From NCBI RefSeq assembly GCF_016735495.2, contig NZ_JAERQY020000001.1, positions 434,001 to 498,000 of the forward strand: a stretch of DNA of 64,000 nt, read 5' to 3'. The DNA comes from Lysobacter sp. MMG2 (lineage in GTDB: Bacteria > Pseudomonadota > Gammaproteobacteria > Xanthomonadales > Xanthomonadaceae). The notes beneath the pieces were generated by a model, which saw only the letters and a program-made list of their open reading frames with translations, was not told the DNA's origin and made no database searches. Below are positions 46,547-55,023 of the stretch, piece by piece (the stretch's first letter is position 1; each line of letters begins with the position of its first letter). Position numbers and translations under genes: made by a program.

Positions 46547-47311
46547 GTGAGCACGCTTCCGATCCTGATGTACCACGGCCTGCATCGCGAGACGTCCTCG
46601 CGCGGCCGCTTCGATCCGGTGTACAGCGTGCATCCGGAGATGTTCGCCCGCCAGCTCGACTGGCTGCTGCAGCAGGGCCATCGCACGGCGCTGCTCGACG
46701 AACTCCCCGCCGGCCGCCGCGACGGACGCGATGTCGTCATCACCTTCGACGACGGCGACGTGTCCAACGTCGAGATCGCCCTGCCGCTGCTCGCCGAACG
46801 CGGCCTGCGCGCGGAGTTCTTCGTCACCACCGACTTCGTCGGCCAGTGCGGCATGCTCGCGCCGGACGACATCCGCTGCCTCGCCGCGCACGGCATGGGC
46901 ATCGGCTCGCACGGATGCACGCACTCGTTCCTCTCCGACCTGGACGTGACCGATCTGATGGCCGAGCTCGACGACAGCCGCTGCCGCTTGCAGGCGATCT
47001 GCGGGCGGCCGATCGACTCGCTCGCCCTGCCCGGCGGCCGTGGCGGCGAACGCGAACTGCTCGCCGCGCAGCGACTGGGCTATCGCCACCTGCTCGGCTC
47101 GGTGCCCGGACCGAACCGCCGTCTGCGTACCGATGCCTGGTTGCAGCGGTTGCCGGTGACGCGCCAACTCGCGCTCGACGACTTCGCCGCGCTGGTGCAC
47201 TGGCGCGGAATCCCGCCCCGCTGGATGCAGGCACGCCACGCCGCGCTCGCGCTGCCCAAGCGCGTGCTCGGCAACGGCGGCTACCAGCGCCTGCGCGAGC
47301 GCCTGCTGTGA
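46547..47311 (+). CDS. second polysaccharide deacetylase family protein
   Basis: A 254-aa CE4-type protein starting STLPILMYHGLHRETSSRG. It retains VVITFDDGDVSN, MGIGSHGCTHSFLSDL and LALPGGRGGERE, the three NodB motifs. It is much shorter than its neighbour and not a recent duplicate. The chosen GTG start at 46547 has GAGGTG six bases upstream. Its stop overlaps the next GTG start (GTGA). Confidence 0.85.
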   Translation: MSTLPILMYHGLHRETSSRGRFDPVYSVHPEMFARQLDWLLQQGHRTALLDELPAGRRDGRDVVITFDDGDVSNVEIALPLLAERGLRAEFFVTTDFVGQCGMLAPDDIRCLAAHGMGIGSHGCTHSFLSDLDVTDLMAELDDSRCRLQAICGRPIDSLALPGGRGGERELLAAQRLGYRHLLGSVPGPNRRLRTDAWLQRLPVTRQLALDDFAALVHWRGIPPRWMQARHAALALPKRVLGNGGYQRLRERLL

Positions 47312-48438
47312 GCGCGGCGCTGCTGTTCTGGTGCTGCATCGCGCTGGTCGCGTACGCCTACGCGGGCTATCCGCTGTTGATGACGCTGCTGGCGGGGCGC
47401 TACGGGCACTCGCCGTTCGAGCACGACGACGGCGAACACCTCACCGTCGTCATCGCCGCATTCGATGAAGAGGCGCGCATCGCCGCGCGCGTGCATGACA
47501 TTCTCGACCAGGACTACCCGGCCGATCGCCTGCGCGTGCTGGTGGTCAGCGACGGCAGCCGCGACGGCACCGCGCGTGCGGCCGCTTCGGTGGACGATGC
47601 GCGCGTGGCCGTGCTCGAACTGCCGCGCAATGTCGGCAAGGCCGCCGCATTGAACGCCGCGCTGCGCGAGGTGGACAGCGAACTGGTGGTGTTCACCGAC
47701 GTCAGACAGCGCTTCGCGCCCGGCGCATTGCGTGCGCTGACGGCGCCGTTCGCCGATCCGTCCATCGGCGCCGTGAGCGGCGAGCTGATGATCGCCGCAG
47801 CCGAACACGGCACGGGCGAAGGCGTCGGCCTGTACTGGCGCATGGAGAAACGACTTCGTTCCGACGAAGCACGGCTGGGATGGCTGCACGGCGTGAGCGG
47901 CTCGATCCATGCGCTGCGCCGCCGTTTGTTCGTGCCCATTCCTGCCGGCACCGTGCTCGACGACATGTGGATGCCGTTGCAGGTGCTGCGCTCGGGCCAT
48001 CGGGTCTGGATGGCGCGCGATGCCGTCGCCTTCGACCGCGCCAGCGTCAGCGTCGACGAGGAATTCCAGCGCAAGCTGCGCACACTGGCCGGCAACTGGC
48101 AACTGGTGGCGCGTCTGCCGTGGCTGCTCAATCCGTTCGCGAACCCGGTGTTCTTCGCCTGGTGCTCGCACAAGTTCCTGCGCCTGCTGGTGCCGTGGGC
48201 GCTGTTGATCGCGCTGGCGGCTTCGGCCTTCGCCGAAGGGACGTTCTACCGCGTTGCCTTCGGCGCGCAACTGCTCGGCTATGGCGGTGCATTGGGTGGT
48301 CTGGTGCTGCCGCGACTGGCGGCGCGCATGCCGCTGCTGCCGGCGGCCAGCAGTTTCGTGATGCTCAACTTCGCCGCGCTGCTGTCGCTGCCGGCCTCGC
48401 TGGCGATGGATCCGTCGCGTCTATGGAAGAAGCACTGA
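47308..48438 (+). CDS. membrane GT2 glycosyltransferase
   Basis: A 376-aa processive-type GT2. One N-terminal helix is followed by the GT-A domain: TVVIAAFDEEARIAARVHDIL, VVSDGSRDGT, LPRNVGKAAALNAALRE, and VFTDVRQRF as the DxD-like site. Three C-terminal helices follow. It resembles N-acetylglucosaminyltransferase/hyaluronan synthase-type enzymes. It starts with GTG overlapping the deacetylase stop. Confidence 0.88.
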   Translation: MSAALLFWCCIALVAYAYAGYPLLMTLLAGRYGHSPFEHDDGEHLTVVIAAFDEEARIAARVHDILDQDYPADRLRVLVVSDGSRDGTARAAASVDDARVAVLELPRNVGKAAALNAALREVDSELVVFTDVRQRFAPGALRALTAPFADPSIGAVSGELMIAAAEHGTGEGVGLYWRMEKRLRSDEARLGWLHGVSGSIHALRRRLFVPIPAGTVLDDMWMPLQVLRSGHRVWMARDAVAFDRASVSVDEEFQRKLRTLAGNWQLVARLPWLLNPFANPVFFAWCSHKFLRLLVPWALLIALAASAFAEGTFYRVAFGAQLLGYGGALGGLVLPRLAARMPLLPAASSFVMLNFAALLSLPASLAMDPSRLWKKH

Positions 48439-48448
48439 GAGGGACACG

Positions 48449-49696
48449 ATGGCCCGCATCCTCGCCGTAACCAGCCGCCTGCCATTCCCGCCGCGCGAAG
48501 GCCACCAACTGCGCGCCTGGCACGTACTGCGCGCACTGGCTTCACGCCACGAGGTGACGCTTCTCAGCTTCCAGCGCAACGACGACCTGGCCGACGAAGC
48601 CGCGCCGCTGCACGCCGCGATGGCGCGCGTGGAGACCTTCCGCATTCCCTGCGAGCGTTCCCGCGCCGCGCTGGCGACCGCCGTGGTGCGCGGCACGATG
48701 ACGCGCACGCCGTTCCTGGCGGCGAAGTACGACTCGCCCGCACTGCGTTCGCGACTCACCGCGCTGGCGGGCGACGCGGACCTGGTCCACTTCGACATGC
48801 TGCCGCTGATGGCGCACGCCGACTGCGTTCCCGACGGCATCCCGGTGACGCTCAATGCGCACAACGTCGAACACGATCTGCTCGCCACGCGCGCGCGCAT
48901 CGAAACGCGCGCCTGGGCGCGGCGTTTCCTGTCAGGCCAGGTGCAACGGCTCAAAGCGTTCGAGCGCGCGGCCTGCGCGCGTGCCGACGCCGTGCTGTCG
49001 TGCTCGGTCACCGATGCGCAGGCACTGCGCGAGCTGGCCCCCGGATGCAAGGTGCACGTCATCGCCAACGGCGTGGACCTGGATGCGAACCGCCCCTCAC
49101 CGCAGGCGCCCGACCCCGACCGGCTCGTCTTCGTCGGCCAGATGGGCTGGTTTCCGAACCGCGACGGCGTGGAGTGGTTCCTGCGCGAGGTCTTCCCGCG
49201 CATCCTCGCGCAGCGCCCGACGACGCGGTTCGAACTGGTGGGCAAGGCGGACGGATTCGAAATACCCGAGGCGGTGCGCGCCAACGTCACCCTCGCCGGT
49301 TTCGTCGACGACCTGCGCCCGCACGTGCACGCGGGCTCGGTCTACGTGGTCCCGTTGCGCGCCGGCAGCGGCACGCGGCTGAAGGTGCTTGAAGCGATGG
49401 CACTGGGCAAGGCGATCGTCACCACGTCGGTCGGCAGCGAGGGCATCGTGCTTCGCCATGAACGCGATGCGCTGTATGCGGACGATGCGGCGTCGTTCGC
49501 CGATGCGGTGCTGGCGCTGCTGGCGTCGCCTTCCCGTGCCGCGGAATTGGGCGTCCTGGCGCGGCAACTGGCCGAAGCCGAGTACGGCTGGGACGCGATC
49601 GGCACGCGACTGCTGAACGCGTATGAGCCGCTGCTCACCTCGAACGTGCGCGTGCCGCGGGCGCATGTGGAGACGTTGGGGGCGATTGAGGCTTGA
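48449..49696 (+). CDS. glycosyltransferase resembling TIGR03087 (PEP-CTERM/XrtA system)
   Basis: A 415-aa GT-B enzyme. It starts RILAVTSRLPFPPREGHQLRAWHVLRAL and has NAHNVEHDLLATRARIE, VGQMGWFPNRDGVEWFLREVFPRI and VPLRAGSGTRLKVLEAMALGKAIVTTSVGSEG. This combination (VDFRPN-like loop, P-R-AGGGTRLK-like donor site) is that of glycosyltransferases linked to exosortase-A EPS loci. It is the last gene of the uninterrupted plus-strand run. Confidence 0.86.
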   Translation: MARILAVTSRLPFPPREGHQLRAWHVLRALASRHEVTLLSFQRNDDLADEAAPLHAAMARVETFRIPCERSRAALATAVVRGTMTRTPFLAAKYDSPALRSRLTALAGDADLVHFDMLPLMAHADCVPDGIPVTLNAHNVEHDLLATRARIETRAWARRFLSGQVQRLKAFERAACARADAVLSCSVTDAQALRELAPGCKVHVIANGVDLDANRPSPQAPDPDRLVFVGQMGWFPNRDGVEWFLREVFPRILAQRPTTRFELVGKADGFEIPEAVRANVTLAGFVDDLRPHVHAGSVYVVPLRAGSGTRLKVLEAMALGKAIVTTSVGSEGIVLRHERDALYADDAASFADAVLALLASPSRAAELGVLARQLAEAEYGWDAIGTRLLNAYEPLLTSNVRVPRAHVETLGAIEA

Positions 49697-50019
49697 GGGG
49701 TGTTACCAGACACCGTCATCCCGGCGAAGGCCGGGACCCAGGCTCGTAGGGCATTGGCACTCCGGTGGCGGCAAACCCTGTCACCGTCATTCCAGCGAAA
49801 GCTGGAATCCATTTGCTTTTGCTCCTCAGGACAACAAGGTAGAAGCGAAGAGCGAAAATGGATTCCAGCTTTCGCTGGAATGACGTGATGTGGCTCACCG
49901 GTGAAGGAGCGCCCGAACGCAACGGGCCTGGATCCCGGCCTTCGCCGGGATGACGGATTACGAAGACGACCGCGCGCGGCGCCACCGCTTCACTCCGCCT
50001 TACTTCACTCCGCCTTACT
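49697..50019. repeat. convergent gap with nested palindromic repeat (copy C) and 15-bp tandem repeat
   Basis: This 323-bp gap has no gene. It holds a symmetrical nested element. The outer hairpins are at 49715-49739 and 49930-49954 (mutually inverted GTCATCCCGGCGAAGG type). The inner hairpins are at 49785-49810 and 49860-49885 (mutually inverted CGTCATTCCAGCGAAAGCTGG type). The core is 49811-49859. At 49991-50044 a 15-bp unit ACTCCGCCTTACTTC is repeated about three times and runs into the 3' end of the YdcF-like gene. Confidence 0.85.
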
Positions 50020-50763
50020 TCACTCCGCCTTACTCCGCCCCGCCTTCCACCGATAACTCACCGTCCCCGCCAGCTCATACAGCGCCAGCTGCGTCTTCTG
50101 CATCGCCGACAACTGCGGCATGAAGTAGCCGGCGCTTCCCATCGGCACGAACGCCGAATCGCTCGCCACCGCACACGGCGTGAACCCCGCCGCACGGAAG
50201 GCCACCACCGCACGCGGCAGGTGCGTGGCCGAACTCACCACGCGCACGCGCGCCGGCAGCGTGCCTCGCAGCGCCATCGCGCTCTCCCACGTCGTCGTGG
50301 ATTGCGTCTCTTCGCGCAGCAGCGTCGCAGGAATGCCCCAATCCTGCGCCAGCCGCGACAGCACCGTGGCTTCCTTGATCGCGAACGGTCCGCCGCCGGC
50401 GATGACCATCGGCACCGGCGGCCCGCTGCGCCACAGCGCCACGCCGCCGCGCAGTCGGCGCCAGCTCGCGGGCATCAGCGCGATGTAATCGTCCTGCGCG
50501 CGGGGTTCGTCCGCCAGGCCGCCGGACAGCACGACGATCGGGGCGCCCGCATCACCGGCGCCGCATCGCGCGTCGGTGGGCACATGCGATTCCACCACGC
50601 GGATCAGCGCGTTCGCGCCCAGCGGCGTGCACAGCAGCACGATGGCCAGCCCCGCGGCGACCAGCACCACGCGCCACCACGCACGCCCGCGTCGCCACGA
50701 CATCCACGCCACCGCCATCCACAGCAGGGCCCAGGTCATCGGCGAGAGCAGGAGGTGGTGCAT
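50020..50763 (-). CDS. YdcF/ElyC-type (DUF218) envelope protein
   Basis: A 247-aa protein with two N-terminal membrane helices and a periplasmic DUF218 domain. The domain contains APIVVLSGGLADE, VIAGGGPFAIKEA, REETQSTTTWESAMALRG and SATHLPRAVVAFRAAGF. The family (ElyC, SanA, YdcF) affects peptidoglycan or lipid-carrier traffic. The ATG at 50763 (MHHLLLSPMTWALLW) is chosen; a longer frame to 50886 lacks a good start and overlaps the next gene. The C-terminal SKAE-stop lies in a 15-bp tandem repeat. Confidence 0.85.
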   Translation of the reverse strand: MHHLLLSPMTWALLWMAVAWMSWRRGRAWWRVVLVAAGLAIVLLCTPLGANALIRVVESHVPTDARCGAGDAGAPIVVLSGGLADEPRAQDDYIALMPASWRRLRGGVALWRSGPPVPMVIAGGGPFAIKEATVLSRLAQDWGIPATLLREETQSTTTWESAMALRGTLPARVRVVSSATHLPRAVVAFRAAGFTPCAVASDSAFVPMGSAGYFMPQLSAMQKTQLALYELAGTVSYRWKAGRSKAE

Positions 50764-50884
50764 GGCCGGCGCAGTCTTGCATGAACAGGCGGGCTGCGCA
50801 CGCGAAGGCCGAAGCACGGCGTACAACGCGTTCTTCACGGTATCGGGCCCTCGCCCGCTCCCTTTCCCGCGCCCGGTGTTCGCC

Positions 50885-52720
50885 ATGAAGCTTCCGCGCC
50901 TTCGCTCCGCCTCCCTCGCCCTGCTCGCATGGTGCGTGCTCGCCCCACTCGCGGGTTCGCTGTCCGCGCAGGCATCGGCAGCGACGTACTACGTGCGCAC
51001 CGACGGCGGCGACGACGCGCAGTGCAACGGCCGCGCCGACGTGGCGTATCCGGGCAGCGGCAGCAACGTGGATTGCGCGTGGAAGCATCCCAACTACGCC
51101 CTGCCCGCCAACGACAAGCCGCGCATCGACGGCGGCGACACGCTCATCATCGGCCCGGGCGAGTACATGATCGGCTGGGATTCGCCGGGGCTTTCGACCA
51201 AGAGCCTGCGCTGCGACCGCAGTTCGCCCTACGACTGCTACCCCGCCGCGCCGCCCAGCGGCAAGCCCGATGCGAAGACGCGCATCCTCGGCGCGGGCCA
51301 CGACACCGGCTGCAAGGCGCCGCCGAAGTTGTGGGGCACCAACCGCGTCGAGCTCGTCTTCAACCTGCAGGACGCCGACAACGTCGAAGTCGGCTGCCTG
51401 GAAATCACCGACAAGAGCGACTGCGTGGAATTCCACGCCGACGACGCCGTGCGCTGCGAGCGCGACGCACCGCCGTTCGGGCAATGGGCGTCGATCGGAA
51501 TCGGCGCCAAGAATTCGAAGAACGTCTACCTGCACGACCTCAACGTCCACGGGCTGTCGGGCCGCGGCATCATGGCCGGCGGCCTGCGCGACTGGACGAT
51601 CGAGCGCGTGCGCATCGTCGCCAACGGCTGGGCCGGCTGGGATGGCGATGTCGGCGAAGGCGAGAGTTCCAACGACGGCGACATCGTGTTCCGCAATGTC
51701 GAGATCGCCTGGAATGGCTGCGCCGAGCGCTGGCAGACCGGCGAACCGTTCGCGTGCTGGGCGCAGGAGGAAGGCGGTTACGGCGACGGACTGGGCACCG
51801 GCAAGACCGACGGCCACTGGTTGATCGAAGACTCGCGCATCCACCACAACACCTCCGACGGACTCGACCTGCTCTACACCGACGAATCCAAGACCGCCAC
51901 CGTCGTCGTGCGCCGCCTCTACGCCGCCGCCAACGCGGGCAACCAGGTGAAGACGGCGGGCAACGCGTTGATCGAGAACTCGGTGATCGTCGGCCAGTGC
52001 GCCTACTTCCACGGCAAGTTCGCGATGAGCGACGGCGACATGTGCCGCGCCTACGGCAACGCGCTGTCGATAGGCATCGGCCCGAAACAGACCGCGACCG
52101 TGCGCCACAACACCATCACCGGCGAAGGCGACTGCCTGATCCTTACCGCCGGCGGCAACGCGACCTCACGCGTGGACATCTACAACAACGCGCTGATCGG
52201 CCAGAAGGACGTCACCGCCAGCGACGGCGACATGCGCAGTTGCGGCCATTACGCCGACGAGAGCACGGCGGTGGTGACCTTCGCCGGCAACGCCTTCTGG
52301 GACGTGAAGGACGACATGTGCCCGCCGGGCAACGTATGCGGCCGCGAGCCGAAGATCGCGAGCATGGAGATGGGGAGCTTCGATCCTGCACCGCTCGCCG
52401 GCAGCCCGCTGATCGACCATGCGACGCACCAGACCAGCGTGACTTCGGACTTCCTGCGCCAGTCGCGCCCGATGGGTGCGGCACCGGACATCGGCGCGAT
52501 CGAATACCAGGGTGGACAGGCGAAGGCGACGGGCGCCACGCCCTCCACATCGAAGGCCGCCTCCGGCGATGCGGACGGCACGAAGATCGACCAGACCTCC
52601 GGCGCGGCGACGCCGACGCAATCGTCGGGCTGGATGATTGGCACGCTGGCGGCGGCATCGCTGCTGACGGCCGGTGTCGCGGCGGCAATGCGGAAGCAGC
52701 GCGGGCGGAAAGGCGCGTAG
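50885..52720 (+). CDS. secreted right-handed parallel beta-helix protein with C-terminal anchor
   Basis: A 611-aa protein with a signal peptide ending near AQASA (about residue 32), then TYYVRTDGGDDAQCNGRADVAYPGSG, a common start of beta-helix polysaccharide-binding or -cleaving proteins. The ~520-residue body has many repeated ..V.I..N... rungs and numerous Cys. At the end, a Thr/Ser/Ala linker leads to a hydrophobic segment (GWMIGTLAAASLLTAGVAAAM) and RKQRGRKGA. This is a C-terminal sorting-type tail, but without a PEP motif. It may be a lyase or scaffold for the EPS. The ATG follows the divergent YdcF gene by about 120 bp. Confidence 0.82.
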   Translation: MKLPRLRSASLALLAWCVLAPLAGSLSAQASAATYYVRTDGGDDAQCNGRADVAYPGSGSNVDCAWKHPNYALPANDKPRIDGGDTLIIGPGEYMIGWDSPGLSTKSLRCDRSSPYDCYPAAPPSGKPDAKTRILGAGHDTGCKAPPKLWGTNRVELVFNLQDADNVEVGCLEITDKSDCVEFHADDAVRCERDAPPFGQWASIGIGAKNSKNVYLHDLNVHGLSGRGIMAGGLRDWTIERVRIVANGWAGWDGDVGEGESSNDGDIVFRNVEIAWNGCAERWQTGEPFACWAQEEGGYGDGLGTGKTDGHWLIEDSRIHHNTSDGLDLLYTDESKTATVVVRRLYAAANAGNQVKTAGNALIENSVIVGQCAYFHGKFAMSDGDMCRAYGNALSIGIGPKQTATVRHNTITGEGDCLILTAGGNATSRVDIYNNALIGQKDVTASDGDMRSCGHYADESTAVVTFAGNAFWDVKDDMCPPGNVCGREPKIASMEMGSFDPAPLAGSPLIDHATHQTSVTSDFLRQSRPMGAAPDIGAIEYQGGQAKATGATPSTSKAASGDADGTKIDQTSGAATPTQSSGWMIGTLAAASLLTAGVAAAMRKQRGRKGA

Positions 52721-53101
52721 TTCGCCGGTCATCCCGGCGAGGGCCGGGATCCAGGTCGTCACGCTATCCGTTACATCACGTCGTTTCAGCGAACGCATCA
52801 GCACATAAGCGCATTGCCAATGCCGTCATCCCGGCGAAGGCCTGTCCGAGCTGGTCGAAGGGCCGGGATCCAGGCTGTCACGCCATCCGACATGTCACGT
52901 CATTCCAGCGGAAGCTGGAATCCATTTTGCTGTTGCTGTTCACAGGCAACAGGCAAGCGTGAAAAGTCCCTGGAGAGTGCCGCCGTGCGGCGGCCCAAAA
53001 GCCCCCGCCTTCGCGGGAATGACGGTGAGGGCGTTCACCGCAGAGGGAGTGCCCGGACGCTGAGGGCCTGGGTCCCGGCCTTCGCCGGGATGACGGTGAA
53101 T

Positions 53102-53132
<31 letters not shown>

Positions 53133-53284
53133 CGAACAGCCTTTCAGATCACTAGCCCCGAAGGGCGCCGCACATGGATGTGCGGCGGTGAGCGCTGAGC
53201 CATGGATGGCGAATCGCGAACGCGCCTACTCGCTGTCCGGTCGTGGGATTGGTTTGGGCAAATGGAAGGCCCTTTCTTTTGGTT

Positions 53285-53312
53285 ACTTTTCTTTGGGCAA
53301 GCAAAGAAAAGT
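53285..53312. repeat. AT-rich hairpin in dispersed repeat
   Basis: A perfect 11-bp stem (ACTTTTCTTTG and complement, 6-nt loop GGCAAG). It stands out in this GC-rich DNA and resembles a repeat block common in Xanthomonadaceae intergenic regions. It may terminate transcription from either side. Confidence 0.7.
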
Positions 53313-53522
53313 GACCCGAGCGGCGTAGCCGATCGGAAGCTTTGCTATTGCTCCTTCTTTGAGAAGCCTGAGAAAGCCAAATCAAAATGGATTCCAGCTT
53401 TCGCTGGAATGACGGTGACAAGGTTTGCCACTATCGGAGTGCCCACGTACTGCGGGCCTGGATCCCGGCCCTTCGACCAGCTCAGGACAGGCCTTCGCCG
53501 GCATGACGGGGACCGCAAGCCC

Positions 53523-55019
53523 CTACCCCACAACCCCCTCACTCACCCGCCGCTCCACCGCACGCAACTTCGGATACAGCATCGCGCGCAAGCGCCCATC
53601 GAGCGTGAGCAACGCCAGCAGATACGGCCCGCCGATCAACATCCCACCGACCAGCATCCGCTGCCAGCCCGGCCGCAGGTCCAGATGCACGGTGATCCAC
53701 TCGCCCGCCAGCGCCAGCACTCCCGCGCACAACGCCGTCAGCAGCGTGCGTCGATCCGGGAACTGCCGCAGCGCCGGGTTGACCAGCAGGCAGGCCGCGA
53801 TGCTCGACACCGCCGAGCTCGCCAGCGTCGCATACGCCGCGCCCATCACACCCCAGGCCGGAATCCACCACCAGTTCAGCGCCGCGTTGATCGCCACCGC
53901 ACCGCACATCAGCACCATCACCGTCTTGGTGCGACGTTCCAGCACCAGGCCGAAACCGCACACCAGCAGCACCGGCAGCACAGCGTTCATCGCGCCCATC
54001 AGCTCGAACACCGGCCCCGACGCCGCCTTGCTCGCGCCGCTGAGCGCGATGATCAGATCGGTGCCCAGCGTCCACAACAGCAGCGCCACGCCGATCGCGG
54101 CGTAGGTCATCGGCATCAGCATGGTGCGCTTGAGCGCGCGCACGGCGGCCGCGCCTTCGGTCACATAGACGCGATTGGCGGCGGGCGTGAACGACTCGAA
54201 CACCGTGAGGTTCATGAACATGTGCACCTGCATCGCCAGCGCCGCGCCGACGCTGTAGATGCCCACCACCGCGAAATCGCCCGACAGGCCCTTGAGCATG
54301 ATCCGGTCGATCGACACCAGCGCGACGGCGAGGATTTCGGTCATCACCAGCGGCATGCCGTAGGCGAACGACTGGCGCATCTCGCCCGCGTTCACCGTAT
54401 CGCGCGCGAAGTGCAGGTGCCGGCGTGCCCAGCCCAGGTAGAACACCAGGCCGATCACCACCGCCAGCAGCTTGCCGCCGTACGCGGCGGCCGCCGTGTG
54501 CTGCACCGCCATCACCGCGCCGAGCATCAGCGCCAGCTGCAACCAGCGCCACGCCACGCGCGTGAACATCACCGTTCGCGATTGCTCGGTCACGCGCAGC
54601 ACGGTCTCCACCAGGCTGGAATAAACCAGCATCGGCGTCATCACCAATGCCATCCAGAACACCGGCGAATGGCCGTCGCCCGTCGCGTAGCCGTGCACGA
54701 TCGCCACCGCGCCGACGAACGCCCACAGCACCAGCGAGCCGAGCATCGGCAGGTAGAACAGGTTGGTGGCGAAGGCGCGCATGCGCGCTTCGTCGCCGCC
54801 GTGCGGATAGAAGCGCTGGATGGAATGCTGCGCGCCGAGCTTGGCGACCGCCACCGCCATCAGCACCCAGGTCTCGTAGTAGCCCAGGATGCCGTACTGC
54901 GTGTTGTCGAGCAGGCGCGTGAGCAGCGGGAACGACACCAGTCCCGCCATCATCACCAGCACGTTGGCGGTGGAATAGCGCAGGTAGTGCTTTGCCAGAC
55001 CGGGGGAAGACTCGCTCAT
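53523..55019 (-). CDS. Wzx-type oligosaccharide flippase
   Basis: A 498-aa polytopic membrane protein with about 12-14 helices. N-terminal LRYSTANVLVMMAGLVSFPLLTRLLDNTQYGILGYYETWV is typical of MATE-like Wzx flippases. It would translocate the undecaprenyl-linked repeat unit across the inner membrane. It is the last gene of the minus-strand block and lies 4 bp after the hydrolase 1-like gene. It completes a Wzx/Wzy-type pathway with the plus-strand genes. Confidence 0.9.
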   Translation of the reverse strand: MSESSPGLAKHYLRYSTANVLVMMAGLVSFPLLTRLLDNTQYGILGYYETWVLMAVAVAKLGAQHSIQRFYPHGGDEARMRAFATNLFYLPMLGSLVLWAFVGAVAIVHGYATGDGHSPVFWMALVMTPMLVYSSLVETVLRVTEQSRTVMFTRVAWRWLQLALMLGAVMAVQHTAAAAYGGKLLAVVIGLVFYLGWARRHLHFARDTVNAGEMRQSFAYGMPLVMTEILAVALVSIDRIMLKGLSGDFAVVGIYSVGAALAMQVHMFMNLTVFESFTPAANRVYVTEGAAAVRALKRTMLMPMTYAAIGVALLLWTLGTDLIIALSGASKAASGPVFELMGAMNAVLPVLLVCGFGLVLERRTKTVMVLMCGAVAINAALNWWWIPAWGVMGAAYATLASSAVSSIAACLLVNPALRQFPDRRTLLTALCAGVLALAGEWITVHLDLRPGWQRMLVGGMLIGGPYLLALLTLDGRLRAMLYPKLRAVERRVSEGVVG

Positions 55020-55023
55020 CGCG

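Noticed and set aside
49697-50019. Possible CRISPR array
   Set aside because: The repeats are inverted and nested with unequal spacing, not regular direct repeats with unique spacers. No cas gene is nearby.
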